64,000 bases of DNA from positions 434,001-498,000 of the forward strand of contig NZ_FOCF01000002.1 in the NCBI RefSeq assembly GCF_900110035.1. The letters are read 5' to 3'. The translations under genes were made by a program, and so were the position numbers. Origin of the DNA: Sphingomonas gellani. Its GTDB lineage: Bacteria; Pseudomonadota; Alphaproteobacteria; Sphingomonadales; Sphingomonadaceae. This document shows positions 52,002 through 62,093 of this stretch, piece by piece (positions within the stretch are counted from its first letter, which is position 1; each line of letters opens with the position of its first letter). Under the pieces are notes generated by a model. It had not been told where the DNA came from, did not search any database, and saw only the letters and a program-made list of their open reading frames with translations.

Positions 52002-53027
52002 TCAGGGGAGCAGCAACGACGCGTCTCCGTAGGAATAGAACCTGTAATCCGCCGCAACCGCGTGAGCGTAAGCCGCTTTCATCCGCTCCAGCCCCATCAG
52101 GGCCGAGACCAGCATGAACAGGGTCGATCGCGGCAGGTGGAAGTTCGTCAACAGGCCATCGATTCCGCGAAAGCGATAGCCGGGGGTTATGAAGATCGCC
52201 GTGTCACCATCGAACGGGCCGATTACGCCATCCTCTCCCGTGGCGCTTTCTATCACGCGCAGGGACGTGGTGCCGACGGCGATCACGCGTCCGCCAGCGG
52301 ATCGTACCGCGTTGAGCCGGTCGGCGGTTGCCTGGCTAATCCGACCCCATTCGGCGTGCATGCGATGGTGGCTGGTGTCATCGGCTTTTACCGGCAGAAA
52401 CGTGCCTGCGCCGACGTGCAGGGTGAGGGTGGTATGGCCGATGCCTGCGGCATCCAGCGTTTCCATCAACCCGGGCGTGAAATGCAGGGCGGCCGTGGGA
52501 GCGGCGACCGCGCCGGGATCGCTCGCGAACATGGTCTGGTAATCGTCCGCGTCCTGCGCGTCCGGCGTGCGCCGCGCGGCGATGTACGGGGGCAGGGGCA
52601 TGCGTCCCGCACGGTTCAGCAACAGCTCCACGGGATCGACGCCGCCGAACTCCAGAGCCCAGCTGCCATCATCCTCACGGTCCAGCGCTGTCGCGAAGAC
52701 ACCGTCGGCAAAGTCGATCCGGTCGCCATGCGAAAGGCGCCGTCCGTTGCGGATGAACGCCCGCCAGCGCCGCGGTCCTTCCCGCTTGTGCAGGGTCGCG
52801 CCGATCCGCGCTTCGCCTCGCGTGCCGTCCAGTTGGGCGGGGATGACCCGGGTGTCGTTGAACACCAGCATGTCACCGGCTCGCAGGCAGGCGGGCAGAT
52901 CGCTCACCTGCCGATCCTTGGTCCGGCCGTCAGCCAGCACCAGCATACGGGCAGAATCGCGCGGAACCGCCGGGCGAAGCGCGATCCGCTCCGCCGGCAG
53001 TTCGAAATCGAACAGGTCGACCTTCAC
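52002..53027 (-). CDS. queA: S-adenosylmethionine:tRNA ribosyltransferase-isomerase
   Basis: The 341-residue enzyme transfers the ribosyl part of SAM to preQ1-tRNA to form epoxyqueuosine. Start [20 protein letters not shown] (GTG 53027), [17 protein letters not shown] and [17 protein letters not shown] are family landmarks, with the closing [19 protein letters not shown]. Length is normal. The start overlaps the cyclophilin stop (GTGA) and the gene lies 93 bp upstream of the EF-hand gene. Confidence 0.97.
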   Translation of the reverse strand: MKVDLFDFELPAERIALRPAVPRDSARMLVLADGRTKDRQVSDLPACLRAGDMLVFNDTRVIPAQLDGTRGEARIGATLHKREGPRRWRAFIRNGRRLSHGDRIDFADGVFATALDREDDGSWALEFGGVDPVELLLNRAGRMPLPPYIAARRTPDAQDADDYQTMFASDPGAVAAPTAALHFTPGLMETLDAAGIGHTTLTLHVGAGTFLPVKADDTSHHRMHAEWGRISQATADRLNAVRSAGGRVIAVGTTSLRVIESATGEDGVIGPFDGDTAIFITPGYRFRGIDGLLTNFHLPRSTLFMLVSALMGLERMKAAYAHAVAADYRFYSYGDASLLLP

Positions 53028-53740
53028 CGGCGCTTGGGAGCCGCCTTGGACGCCGTCGGCGCGGCAAGTTTCGGAGCGGCGACGTTCGCCCCCGCCTTTG
53101 CAGGCGGCGTCGGCGTCAGCTGCGGCACGGGCGGTGCCGGCTGGTACGGCGGCGGCGTGTCGGCGGCAATATAGGCGTGCAGGATGCGCGACGGGCTGAC
53201 CGGCGGCTCGCCACGCTGGATCGCGTCGACATACTGCATGCCGTCGATGACACGGCCGAAGACCGTGTACTTCTTGTCGAGCGTCAGCTTGGGCTGAAAC
53301 ACGATAAAGAACTGGCTGTTGGCCGTGTTCGGCGCATCGGTGCGGGCCGCCGACACGGCGCCACGGACGTGGGGCAGCGCGTTGAACTCCGCCTCCAGAT
53401 CGGGCAGCTGCGATCCGCCGGTGCCGTCGCCCTTCGGATCGCCACCCTGCGCCATGAAGCCGTCGATCACTCGGTGAAACACCAGCCCGTCGTAGAAATG
53501 CTGGCGGGTCAGGGTCTTGATCCGCTCCACGGTCTTCGGCGCCATGTCCGGGCGCAACATGATGGTCACGCGCCCGCCGGTCGACAGGTCGAGCATCCAG
53601 ATGTTCTGCAGGTCGCCCGGCTTCGGTGCAGTCACCGGGGCGGGGGCGGCGGGTGCGGGCGCGGTCGCTCCGGTCTGCGCGGCGGCGGGGCCGGCCATGA
53701 CGAAAGCGGTCAACGCGAAAAGACTGGCAAGGCGGCGCAT
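53024..53740 (-). CDS. Secreted cyclophilin-type peptidyl-prolyl isomerase
   Basis: The 238-residue protein has a signal peptide ([20 protein letters not shown]), then a cyclophilin domain with [20 protein letters not shown] and [20 protein letters not shown]. It assists protein folding in the periplasm. A Pro/Ala-rich C-terminal tail ([20 protein letters not shown]) is extra to the fold. ATG 53740 gives a standard signal peptide; an upstream start at 53788 adds residues with no support. It overlaps queA by 4 nt and follows coaD after 64 bp. Confidence 0.93.
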   Translation of the reverse strand: MRRLASLFALTAFVMAGPAAAQTGATAPAPAAPAPVTAPKPGDLQNIWMLDLSTGGRVTIMLRPDMAPKTVERIKTLTRQHFYDGLVFHRVIDGFMAQGGDPKGDGTGGSQLPDLEAEFNALPHVRGAVSAARTDAPNTANSQFFIVFQPKLTLDKKYTVFGRVIDGMQYVDAIQRGEPPVSPSRILHAYIAADTPPPYQPAPPVPQLTPTPPAKAGANVAAPKLAAPTASKAAPKRR

Positions 53741-53804
53741 CGGGTCCCCAACGATCTGGAAGGCGCGGCTGTAGAGCAAATCCGCCATTGCGCCAATCTG
53801 AACG

Positions 53805-54308
53805 TCAGCGTGGATCGCCGGTCCGTTCCGCGACCCGCGCCACCATCTGGTCGCGCACGGTCGGGGTGACGAACTTCCCGATCTCACCCCCGAACAGGGC
53901 GATTTCCTTCACCAGCCGCGACGCGATCGGTTGCAGCGCGACGTCCGCCATCAGGAACACCGTCTCGACGCGGTTATTCAGCTGCTGGTTCATGCCGGCC
54001 ATCTGATATTCGTATTCGAAGTCGGCGACCGCCCTCAGCCCGCGAATGATGACCGACGCGTTCTGGGCAGTGGCGAAGTGCATCAGCAACGAATCGAATG
54101 GCACCACGCGAATGTCGCCGCCGATGCCGGCCACCTCCCGCTCCACCGTGGCGACCCGCTCATCCAGCGTGAACATCGGGCTCTTGGACGGGTTGGTCGC
54201 CACGCCGATGACGAGGCGGTCGACCAGCTTGGCGCCGCGACGGATGATGTCCATGTGACCCAGCGTGATCGGGTCGAACGTTCCGGGATAGACGCCGATC
54301 CGCGTCAC
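53805..54308 (-). CDS. coaD: Phosphopantetheine adenylyltransferase
   Basis: The 167-residue hexameric enzyme transfers AMP to 4'-phosphopantetheine in CoA synthesis. It has YPGTFDPITLGH (7-18) with the TxGH-type catalytic His18, IIRGLRAVADFEYEYQMAGM and the closing ASRLVKEIALFGG. The start is GTG 54308, which overlaps the ispA stop by 4 nt. Length is typical. Confidence 0.95.
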   Translation of the reverse strand: MTRIGVYPGTFDPITLGHMDIIRRGAKLVDRLVIGVATNPSKSPMFTLDERVATVEREVAGIGGDIRVVPFDSLLMHFATAQNASVIIRGLRAVADFEYEYQMAGMNQQLNNRVETVFLMADVALQPIASRLVKEIALFGGEIGKFVTPTVRDQMVARVAERTGDPR

Positions 54309-55198
54309 CGGTCGCGTTCCTCTACGAAGCGGGCAATGGCCCGCAACAGGTCCGCCTCCGTGCCGAAGGCGTGCAGGTGCGCGATCGCCTGTTCGACCAG
54401 CATGCGGCATTGCTCGCGCGCCCGATCGACGCCGAGCAGGGTCAGGAACGTCTCCTTGCCCTGTTCGCCGTCCTTGCGCAGCCGCTTGCCCGCCACCGCC
54501 TCGTCGCCTTCCGCGTCGAGCAGGTCGTCGGCGATCTGGAAGGCGAGGCCCAGGTCATGGGCGTACCCGCGCAATCCTGTGCGCCCTTCCGCCGGCAGTC
54601 GGCCGAGAATGGCGCCCGCCTCGACGGACGCGGCGATCAGCGCGCCGGTCTTCAGCGCCTGGAGCCGGGTGACGGTCGCCAGGTCGAATCCGCCCCGGTC
54701 GGCGGCCAGGTCCATCATCTGCCCACCGGCCATGCCCGCCGGACCGGCGGCGCGGGCCAGGTCCAGCACCAGTTCCGCGCGGACGAACGGGTCGGCATGC
54801 GTGGCCGGGTCGGCCAGCACCTCGAACGCCAGCGCGTGCAGGCAATCGCCCGCCAGCACGGCAGTCGCCTCATCGAACGCCTTGTGCACGGTCGGCTTGC
54901 CGCGACGCATGTCGTCGTCGTCCATCGCCGGCAGGTCGTCATGGATCAACGAATAGACATGGATCGCCTCGATCGCCGTGGCGACGCGGGCGGTGCTGTC
55001 GCGGTCGACGTTGAACAGTGCCGCCGTGGCGAAGACCAGCACGGGGCGCAGGCGCTTGCCCCCGCCGATCGTGGCATGGCGCATCGCGCGGTACAGGTCG
55101 GCGCGTGCATCGTCGGGCACGCGCAGCATGTCGTCGAAGCGGCTGTCGATCTCCGCCGCGATCTCCGCCATCGCGGCGGTCAGCATCTCGCTTGCCAC
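54305..55198 (-). CDS. ispA: Farnesyl diphosphate synthase (IspA-type)
   Basis: The 297-residue short-chain prenyltransferase makes farnesyl (possibly geranylgeranyl) diphosphate. First aspartate-rich motif DDLPAMDDDDMRRGKPT has the DDx4D spacing with a two-residue insertion, the bacterial FPPS form; the second motif is QIADDLLDAEGD. It lies between xseB and coaD, the standard alphaproteobacterial order before dxs. Start GTG 55198 lies 3 nt after the xseB stop; ATG 55186 is possible. dxs does not follow here. Confidence 0.92.
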   Translation of the reverse strand: MASEMLTAAMAEIAAEIDSRFDDMLRVPDDARADLYRAMRHATIGGGKRLRPVLVFATAALFNVDRDSTARVATAIEAIHVYSLIHDDLPAMDDDDMRRGKPTVHKAFDEATAVLAGDCLHALAFEVLADPATHADPFVRAELVLDLARAAGPAGMAGGQMMDLAADRGGFDLATVTRLQALKTGALIAASVEAGAILGRLPAEGRTGLRGYAHDLGLAFQIADDLLDAEGDEAVAGKRLRKDGEQGKETFLTLLGVDRAREQCRMLVEQAIAHLHAFGTEADLLRAIARFVEERDR

Positions 55199-55201
55199 GG
55201 G

Positions 55202-55456
55202 TCAGTTCGCCGCGAAGGGTCGGGTGCCGGCCGCACGACCGTCCGCATCGGTGCGGATCGCCTCGATCCGGGCCTGCGCCGCGTCCAGCCGCTCGGCACA
55301 GCGCTGGCGCAGCTGGTCGCCGCGTTCGTACAGGCCGATCGCCTCGTCCAGCGTCGCGTCGCCGCTTTCCAGGCGCGAGACGATCCGCTCCAGTTCCTTC
55401 AGCGCGTCCTCGAACGACAGATCCTGGACCGGCAATTCGGGGGTTTCGGTGGTCAT
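55202..55456 (-). CDS. xseB: Exodeoxyribonuclease VII small subunit
   Basis: The 84-residue small subunit of exonuclease VII has the family sequence LSFEDALKELERIVSRLESG and LDEAIGLYERGDQLRQRCAE. It forms the ssDNA exonuclease with XseA. ATG 55456 is preferred over GTG 55474. It is the first gene of the ispA-coaD-queA-tgt run; the pairing with ispA is widespread. Confidence 0.95.
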   Translation of the reverse strand: MTTETPELPVQDLSFEDALKELERIVSRLESGDATLDEAIGLYERGDQLRQRCAERLDAAQARIEAIRTDADGRAAGTRPFAAN

Positions 55457-55513
55457 GCCCGCGCTATGCGGCACCGACCTGCCGCGCGCAACCCGATCCG
55501 CGCGCCGCGTGGA

Positions 55514-55714
55514 TCACCGCAGGTGCGGGGAGGTCCAGGTGTAGAGCAGCGACACGCCCACCAGCCCCAGGTCCAGCGCCGCCTGCATCCGGTGCGGTGC
55601 GGGGTCGGCGGGGTCATGCATCATCAGGCGTATGTCGGCGCTGGGATGTCGCGTGGCGGACACGGCGATCAGCAGCAATGTCGCAACAGCTAATCCGATC
55701 CTGCGACGTCGCAT
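55514..55714 (-). CDS. Hypothetical protein with N-terminal membrane helix (66 aa)
   Basis: The 66-residue protein starts MRRRRIGLAVATLLLIAVSA, a signal anchor, and ends DPAPHRMQAALDLGLVGVSL then LYTWTSPHLR, a pattern I recognise as recurrent in sphingomonads next to xseB. Function unknown. ATG 55714 is favoured; ATG 55741 adds nine residues. Confidence 0.7.
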   Translation of the reverse strand: MRRRRIGLAVATLLLIAVSATRHPSADIRLMMHDPADPAPHRMQAALDLGLVGVSLLYTWTSPHLR

Positions 55715-55789
55715 GGCCAGCCTCCCGGTGGGAGTCGCCATAAACCATGTCGTGCCGAAGAGCCATCCCCGTTCGCTCTCCGCACCGGA

Positions 55790-57478
55790 TCACGCCGCAA
55801 AGGACAGCGTCGTCGCGGCCCGCGCGCGGTCGCGGCCGGCCTCCTTCGCGGCATACAGCGCGCGGTCGGCATCACGGTACAACAGCTTCCAGTCCGCCTC
55901 GCGCAGCAGCGGCCCGGTGCAATGGCCGATGCTGGCCGTGACCGTCAGGTCGAACGGCATGCGCGCGACGCGCAGCGCGTCCAGCAGCCGTTCGGGATCG
56001 CAGGTGCGACCCGGCAAGCCGACGATCGCGAATTCCTCTCCGCCCAGTCTGGCGACCAGCGCACCCGGCTCGCTCGTCTCGCGCAGCACGCGGGCGACGA
56101 TCCTCAACACCTCGTCGCCGGCGTCATGGCCGATCGTGTCATTGATCCGCTTGAAATGGTCGATGTCGATCAGCACCAGCCGCCGATCGCCCGGTAGGCC
56201 CACCGCCTCGCGCAGAAAGGCGCGGCGATTGAGCAGGCCGGTCAGCGGATCCGTATCGGCCAGCATGCGCGCGGCGATCTCCTTCTCGCGCGCCTCGTCA
56301 CGCTCCCGACTGAGCAGGTGGATGCGATAAGCGATGGCCAGGCTGGACAACAGGCCCTCGCAGGTCATCGCCAGCATGGTCGAATTGTCGATCCAGAAGC
56401 TCCACCGCAACAGGCCGAACGCGGCTGCGACGCGCAAGGCGGTGAAGCCGATGGGCGCGCCCCAGGCAAAGGCGAACAGCCACAGGAAACGGCTGCGCTT
56501 CTGATATGCCTTGGCCAGCACGACGAACACGCCCACCAGCAACGCTGCGAAGGCGCAGGTGTACAGCCGGTCCAGCAAGCGCGCCTGCCACGGCGCCAGG
56601 ACGGTGTAGGCGACGCATGTCGTGACCAGCGCGCCGATGATGCCGCGCGCCATCAGTCCGGTGCGACCGCCGAAGACCTCGGGCTCGAAGAAGCTGCGTG
56701 CGAACAGGAGCGCGGCGATCGCCGCTGCCCCCAGCGTGAGGCCGTTGATCCGCATCCGATCCGTGTTGACGATGTCCGGCCACAGCCAGGCCAGCAACCC
56801 GGATGACGACAGCGCATACAGCATCAACGCAGCCATCATCGCGCAATAGGTCAGCTGGAACCCGTGCTTCAGCGCGAACCACAGCGCCAGGTTCAGGATC
56901 AGCAGCGCCAGACCGATCCCCAGGAACCCGCAATAGGTTGCGGCCAGGATCAGGTTCGACGTCGCGCTTTCCCGTGCGGTTGCGATGGTGGGGGCCAGCA
57001 CCACCGCGCGCGTGTTCACGGAAGCCTTCGTCCGCCATAATACCCGATCGACCGCGACCTTGCGAAACGGCAGCGCCACGTCGAAGATCGCGCCCGAGGC
57101 CAGCGTCCGGGACATGCCGCGGCCGTCCAGATCGACGCGTGCGATCACGCCGTCCGCATAATGCGCGAACACCGTGACCCGCTCCTGCCAGGCGCTGGCG
57201 AACCGTAGGTGCGCCGGCGCCGCCTGGCCGGCGCCGCGTGGCAGCTTGCCGGACAGCACGTCGAAATCGCCGCTGCCGAAATCCCGCTGCGGCGTGAGGC
57301 AATCGAAATGGCCGGGTCGCGACAGCAACGTACGGGCATCCAGCCGCACGTCCGCGCGCGCCACGCAGGCACCGATCGGCTGGCCCACGGCACCCGCCGG
57401 GATGCGGGCAACGGCCGGCTGCGCCAGACACGTGGCAGCCACCAGCAACCAGCACAGAAACCCGATCCACCGCCCCAT
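55790..57478 (-). CDS. Membrane diguanylate cyclase with 7TMR-DISM module
   Basis: The 562-residue protein has a signal peptide (1-24), a periplasmic beta-rich DISM extracellular domain (about 40-165), seven membrane helices (about 175-385), a short coiled coil (RERDEAREKEIAARMLADTD) and a GGDEF domain. The active-site motif is GGEEF (479-483), with DIDHFKRINDTIGHDAGDEV intact, so it should make cyclic di-GMP. No RxxD inhibitory site was seen close before the motif. The DISM module suggests sensing of an extracellular ligand. It is upstream of xseB on the same strand but separated by the 66-residue gene. Confidence 0.93.
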   Translation of the reverse strand: MGRWIGFLCWLLVAATCLAQPAVARIPAGAVGQPIGACVARADVRLDARTLLSRPGHFDCLTPQRDFGSGDFDVLSGKLPRGAGQAAPAHLRFASAWQERVTVFAHYADGVIARVDLDGRGMSRTLASGAIFDVALPFRKVAVDRVLWRTKASVNTRAVVLAPTIATARESATSNLILAATYCGFLGIGLALLILNLALWFALKHGFQLTYCAMMAALMLYALSSSGLLAWLWPDIVNTDRMRINGLTLGAAAIAALLFARSFFEPEVFGGRTGLMARGIIGALVTTCVAYTVLAPWQARLLDRLYTCAFAALLVGVFVVLAKAYQKRSRFLWLFAFAWGAPIGFTALRVAAAFGLLRWSFWIDNSTMLAMTCEGLLSSLAIAYRIHLLSRERDEAREKEIAARMLADTDPLTGLLNRRAFLREAVGLPGDRRLVLIDIDHFKRINDTIGHDAGDEVLRIVARVLRETSEPGALVARLGGEEFAIVGLPGRTCDPERLLDALRVARMPFDLTVTASIGHCTGPLLREADWKLLYRDADRALYAAKEAGRDRARAATTLSFAA

Positions 57479-57627
57479 GGGCGGGACACCTAAGGCGCGC
57501 CGGCAAAGGAGGCGTTAACGACAACCGCCGGCCAGGCAGAAGCCGGACCGGCGGTGTGATTTACATGTGCGTCACTTGCTCGGCGACGTTCGGGGGAGAG
57601 CGGCCGTGCGACCGCTCGCGTGTGCGC

Positions 57628-59952
57628 TTACTTCGCCTCGGCCGGCTCGGTCTTGCTGCCACCCTTCTTGCGCGGCTTCTTGGGCGCGGCGGGCTCGATC
57701 GCGAAGGACAGCGTGCCGTCCTTCATCTTCACCGTGACCTCGCCGCCATGGACCAGCTTGCCGAACAACAATTCCTCGGCCAGCGGCTGCTTGATCTTTT
57801 CCTGGATCAGGCGGCCCATCGGACGCGCGCCGTACAGACGGTCATAGCCCTTTTCGGTCAGCCACGTCTTGCTCTCCTCGTCCAGCTGGATGTGGACCTG
57901 ACGATCGGCCAGCTGCAGTTCAAGCTGCAGGATGAACTTGTCCACCACCCGCGCGACGACTTCCGGCGGCAGGTATCCGAACGGCACGATGGCATCCAGA
58001 CGGTTGCGGAATTCCGGCGAGAACATGCGTTGCACCGCCTGCTCGTCCTCACCCTCGCGGGTCAGGTTGCCGAAGCCGACCGTCTCGCGCGCCATGTCGG
58101 ACGCGCCCGCATTGGTCGTCATGATCAGGATGACGTTGCGGAAATCGACGGTCTTGCCGTGCTGGTCGGTCAGGCGACCATTGTCCATGACCTGCAACAG
58201 GATGTTGAACAGGTCGGGATGCGCCTTCTCGATCTCGTCCAGCAACAGGACGCAGTGCGGATTCTGATCGACCGCATCGGTCAACAACCCGCCCTGGTCG
58301 AATCCGACATAGCCGGGAGGGGCGCCGATCAGACGGCTGACCGAGTGCCGCTCCATATATTCGCTCATGTCGAACCGCTGGAGCGGGATGCCCAGGATCG
58401 CGGACAGCTGCTTGGCCACCTCCGTCTTGCCGACGCCCGTCGGACCGGTGAACAGGTAGTTGCCGATCGGCTTTTCCGGATCGCGCAGCCCCGCACGGCT
58501 CAGCTTGATCGCGGACGCCAGCTTCTCGATCGCGGCGTTCTGACCGAACACCACCCGCTTCAGGTCGGTTTCCAGCGTCTCCAGCGCCTTCTTGTCGTCG
58601 GTGCTGACCGTCTTCGGCGGGATGCGCGCCATCGTCGCGATCACCGCCTCGATCTCCTTGGGCGTGATCGTCTTCTTCCGCTTGGCGGCGGGCACCAGCA
58701 TCTGCATCGCGCCCACCTCGTCGATCACGTCGATCGCCTTGTCGGGCAGCTTGCGGTCGTTGATGTAGCGCGCGGACAGTTCCACCGCCGACTTGATCGC
58801 GTCGGGCGTGTACTTGACCGAGTGATGCTCCTCGAACGCGGAACGCAGCCCGGCGAGGATCTTGATCGTGTCCTCCACCGTCGGCTCGTTGACGTCGATC
58901 TTCTGGAACCGGCGTAGCAGCGCGCGGTCCTTTTCGAAGTGGTTGCGGAATTCCTTGTAGGTCGTCGACCCGATGCAGCGGATGGTGCCGCCCGACAAAG
59001 CGGGCTTCAGCAGGTTGGACGCGTCCATCGCCCCGCCGCTTGTCGCGCCGGCGCCGATCACCGTGTGGATCTCGTCGATGAACAGAACCGCGTGCGGCAT
59101 CTTCTCCAGTTCGTTGACGACCGCCTTCAACCGCTCCTCGAAATCGCCGCGATAACGGGTTCCCGCGAGCAGGGCACCCATGTCGAGGCTGTAGATCACC
59201 GCCTCCTTCAGGACCTCCGGCACTTCGCCCTCGACGATCTTGCGCGCCAGACCCTCCGCGATCGCGGTCTTTCCGACGCCCGGATCGCCGACATAGAGCG
59301 GGTTGTTCTTGGACCGGCGGCACAGGATCTGGACCGTACGGTCGACCTCCGCGGAACGACCGATCAGGGGATCGACCTTGCCGATCTTCGCCTTCTCGTT
59401 CAGGTCGACGGTGAACTGCTTCAGCGCGGACTCGGCCTTGCCCTTTTCACCGGGCTTGGCGGGCTTTTCCTCCTCGGCACCCTTCGGCGTGGAGGCTTCG
59501 GGTGCGGACTGGCCGTTCTTGCCGACGCCGTGGCTGATGAAGCTGACCGCATCCAGACGGCTCATGTCCTGCTGCTGCAGAAAATACACTGCATAGCTTT
59601 CACGCTCGGAAAACAATGCGACCAGCACGTTCGCGCCCGTCACCTCGTCGCGGCCCGACGACTGCACGTGCAGGATCGCGCGCTGCACCACCCGCTGGAA
59701 CCCGCTGGTGGGGGAGGGGTCGGTGGCGCTGGCGACCTTCAGCGCGTCGAGTTCGGTGTCCAGATAATGAGCAACCGTGGTCTTCAACTCGCCGACATCG
59801 ACGTTGCACGCGTCCATCACCTTGGATGCGTGTTCGTCGTCGATCAGCGCCAGCAGCAGATGCTCCAGCGTGGCATATTCGTGGCGGCGCGAGGATGCGG
59901 CTTCGAGCGCCTTGTGCAGCGTAGTCTCGAGTGCGGGGGCGAAGGATGGCAT
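57628..59952 (-). CDS. clpA: ATP-dependent Clp protease ATP-binding subunit ClpA
   Basis: The 774-residue Hsp100 unfoldase feeds proteins into ClpP. It has a double Clp N-domain ([40 protein letters not shown]), first ATPase with [13 protein letters not shown] and second ATPase with [13 protein letters not shown], and no ClpB-type middle domain. The Lys-rich C-terminal tail ([18 protein letters not shown]) is lineage-specific. The adaptor gene clpS, often directly upstream, is absent. ATG 59952 matches the family start. Confidence 0.95.
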   Translation of the reverse strand: MPSFAPALETTLHKALEAASSRRHEYATLEHLLLALIDDEHASKVMDACNVDVGELKTTVAHYLDTELDALKVASATDPSPTSGFQRVVQRAILHVQSSGRDEVTGANVLVALFSERESYAVYFLQQQDMSRLDAVSFISHGVGKNGQSAPEASTPKGAEEEKPAKPGEKGKAESALKQFTVDLNEKAKIGKVDPLIGRSAEVDRTVQILCRRSKNNPLYVGDPGVGKTAIAEGLARKIVEGEVPEVLKEAVIYSLDMGALLAGTRYRGDFEERLKAVVNELEKMPHAVLFIDEIHTVIGAGATSGGAMDASNLLKPALSGGTIRCIGSTTYKEFRNHFEKDRALLRRFQKIDVNEPTVEDTIKILAGLRSAFEEHHSVKYTPDAIKSAVELSARYINDRKLPDKAIDVIDEVGAMQMLVPAAKRKKTITPKEIEAVIATMARIPPKTVSTDDKKALETLETDLKRVVFGQNAAIEKLASAIKLSRAGLRDPEKPIGNYLFTGPTGVGKTEVAKQLSAILGIPLQRFDMSEYMERHSVSRLIGAPPGYVGFDQGGLLTDAVDQNPHCVLLLDEIEKAHPDLFNILLQVMDNGRLTDQHGKTVDFRNVILIMTTNAGASDMARETVGFGNLTREGEDEQAVQRMFSPEFRNRLDAIVPFGYLPPEVVARVVDKFILQLELQLADRQVHIQLDEESKTWLTEKGYDRLYGARPMGRLIQEKIKQPLAEELLFGKLVHGGEVTVKMKDGTLSFAIEPAAPKKPRKKGGSKTEPAEAK

Positions 59953-60088
59953 GGATGGTAACTCCAGTCGGGCCGCTAGAACCGTGCGTTCCCGTTTCGA
60001 CCTATGTCGTGATCGGGCAGCCACGCATCAAGCACCCGGGCGATGTTCCCTGCGTCCAACGGAACGCGGCGATCACGCCCGATGCCGG

Positions 60089-60280
60089 TCACCGGAATAG
60101 CGCGTCCGCGCTTGCACGATGGTTAACGGCGCGTTCGATCGTGGTGCGACAGCGTGCGATTTCGGCGTCCAGGGTGGCGATCCGCGCCTCCAGCTCCGCG
60201 ACCGACAGCCGATCCAGATCCTGTCGTACCAGGTCGGCCAGGGCGTCGTTCGGCCGCGGGGGAGCGTCGTCGAAATCCAT
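60089..60280 (-). CDS. DUF1192 family protein
   Basis: The 63-residue protein (MDFDDAPPRPNDALADLVRQ; LDRLSVAELEARIATLDAEI then ARCRTTIERA) is DUF1192, a short coiled-coil family restricted to Alphaproteobacteria. Function unknown. ATG 60280 fits the family N-terminus. It is divergent from the quinone oxidoreductase with an 88-bp gap, a common pairing in the order. Confidence 0.85.
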   Translation of the reverse strand: MDFDDAPPRPNDALADLVRQDLDRLSVAELEARIATLDAEIARCRTTIERAVNHRASADALFR

Positions 60281-60368
60281 GGCACCAGCGTTGACCGCTC
60301 CGGCGGCGCTGTCAATAAGGGAGCGGTCAATAAGGACGCGCCCTTCCGGGCACCGGAGCCGTTTGCCG

Positions 60369-61370
60369 ATGACCGCCATCCCCGCCACGATGCAGGCGAT
60401 CGACCCCGACCAGCCCGGCGGGCCGGAGGTGCTCACGCTTGTCGAGCGTCCCGTGCCGCGCCCCGCCGCGGGCGAAGTGCTGATCCGCGTCGCCGCGGCC
60501 GGGGTAAACCGGCCCGATGTTCTTCAACGCCGGGGCAATTACCCGCCGCCGCCGGGCGCGCCCTCCATCCCGGGGCTGGAGGTCGCGGGAGAGGTGGTGG
60601 CGTTGGGGGAGGGTGCGCCGGAGACCCTGCTCGACCAACGGGTCTGCGCATTGCTCGCGGGCGGTGGCTATGCCGAATATGTCGCGGTGTCCGCCGCACA
60701 GTGCCTGCCGCTGCCCTCCGCGCTGTCGGATGTCGAAGGGGCCGCGTTGCCGGAGACGCTGTTCACCGTCTGGACCAATCTGTTCGAGCGGGCCTACGCG
60801 ACCGATGGCGACACGGTGCTTGTCCATGGCGGCACCAGCGGCATCGGCACCATGGCGATCATGCTGTGCCGGCTGTTCGACATCACGATCATCGTCACCG
60901 CCGGCTCGGACGCGAAGTGCGAGGCGGCGCGGCGGATCGGCGCGCATCATGCGATCAACTACCGCACGGAGGATTTCGTCGACCGCGTGCGCGAAATCAC
61001 CGGAGGGCGCGGCGTTCAGGCGGTGCTGGACATGGTCGGCGGCGATTATGTCCCGCGCAACCTCAAATGCCTGGATGAGGACGGGCGGCACGTCTCCATC
61101 GCGGTGCAGGGCGGCGCAACCGCGACCGTCCCGCTGTTCGACATCATGCGCCGCCGCTTGACCCTGACCGGCTCCACCCTTCGCCCTCGCGATTCCGCCT
61201 TCAAGGGCTTGGTGGCCGATGAGCTTCACCGGGCGGTCTGGCCGCATGTCGAGGCCGGGCGGCTGAAGCCGCTGATCGACGCCACGTTCCCGCTCGCCGC
61301 CGCCGCCGCCGCTCATGCGCGCATGGAGGCGGGGGATCATGTCGGGAAGATCGTGCTGACGATCGACTGA
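60369..61370 (+). CDS. NAD(P)H quinone oxidoreductase, zinc-less MDR family
   Basis: The 333-residue medium-chain reductase resembles PIG3/TP53I3-type quinone oxidoreductases: PGGPEVLTLVERPVPRPAAG, VAAAGVNRPDVLQRRGNYPP, then the NADP Rossmann motif VLVHGGTSGIGTMAIML and YRTEDFVDRVREITGGRGVQ. The catalytic-zinc Cys/His set of alcohol dehydrogenases is absent. It reduces quinones or enones with NADPH. ATG 60369 is preferred; ATG 60390 is possible. Confidence 0.92.
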   Translation: MTAIPATMQAIDPDQPGGPEVLTLVERPVPRPAAGEVLIRVAAAGVNRPDVLQRRGNYPPPPGAPSIPGLEVAGEVVALGEGAPETLLDQRVCALLAGGGYAEYVAVSAAQCLPLPSALSDVEGAALPETLFTVWTNLFERAYATDGDTVLVHGGTSGIGTMAIMLCRLFDITIIVTAGSDAKCEAARRIGAHHAINYRTEDFVDRVREITGGRGVQAVLDMVGGDYVPRNLKCLDEDGRHVSIAVQGGATATVPLFDIMRRRLTLTGSTLRPRDSAFKGLVADELHRAVWPHVEAGRLKPLIDATFPLAAAAAAHARMEAGDHVGKIVLTID

Positions 61371-61531
61371 CGTGGGGCAGCGGCCGCTGTCCTACACCCT
61401 GCTCATCGGGCATAGGGGCTGCCGCTCTTTCGCAACGCTGTCGCCGATCGTTTCCATTTGGAAACGATGAACGCGCATGGGTGCGCGTTCATTCGTCCAC
61501 TTTCTCCACTTCACCTCATCGAGGGATGGCA

Positions 61532-61921
61532 TCACTGCACCGTAGGCAGCGCCTTGCGGCAGTCTTCCAGGCACTCGCGACACATCGTCGCGCACAGCTT
61601 GCAATGCTCATGGTCGTGCCGGCCGCACTCCTCCGCGCACAGTTCGCAGGCGCGGATGCACGCTTCCATCTGCACGCGGAGCATGCCGATATCCTGGCCC
61701 GTACGCCGCACCATCAACCGAGACGCGGCCGTGCTCACGTCCGCACAATCGAGACAGGTGCGGATGCACTGGCGCATGTCCATGTCCTCGGCCAGGCACG
61801 CGTCGGCGCAGGACGTGCACATCAGCGCGCACCACATCGCGTGCCGCGCCGCCGTTGCCAGCGGCTCGTTGAAGTCGTCACCCACATCCGGGTGAAGCTG
61901 GATCATCTTGGCGATGGACAT
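61532..61921 (-). CDS. Cys-rich four-helix-bundle copper-binding protein (DUF326/Csp-like)
   Basis: The 129-residue protein has 16 cysteines, mostly in CxxxC-like helical spacing (MWCALMCTSCADACLAEDMD; QMEACIRACELCAEECGRHD; HEHCKLCATMCRECLEDCRK), the pattern of the four-helix Csp copper-storage proteins (DUF326). No signal peptide, so it is of the cytosolic Csp3 type. AAGGAG precedes ATG 61921. A role in copper storage or detoxification is inferred from the family. It is convergent with the quinone oxidoreductase and divergent from trcR. Confidence 0.9.
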   Translation of the reverse strand: MSIAKMIQLHPDVGDDFNEPLATAARHAMWCALMCTSCADACLAEDMDMRQCIRTCLDCADVSTAASRLMVRRTGQDIGMLRVQMEACIRACELCAEECGRHDHEHCKLCATMCRECLEDCRKALPTVQ

Positions 61922-62093
61922 GGTGCGGTCTCCTTGAATTGGTGTCACAAACGCCCACGGCCGGCCGGTGTTGCGCGTCACCGTCTGCAAACAGGCGGCG
62001 ACTTGCCTCTGGCCGCACCTTTGACTAAGTCTCCGCAATTCCAAGGCCGCTCCGTGAGGGGCGGCCGTTTCTGTATCGGACGGAGTTCATCCC

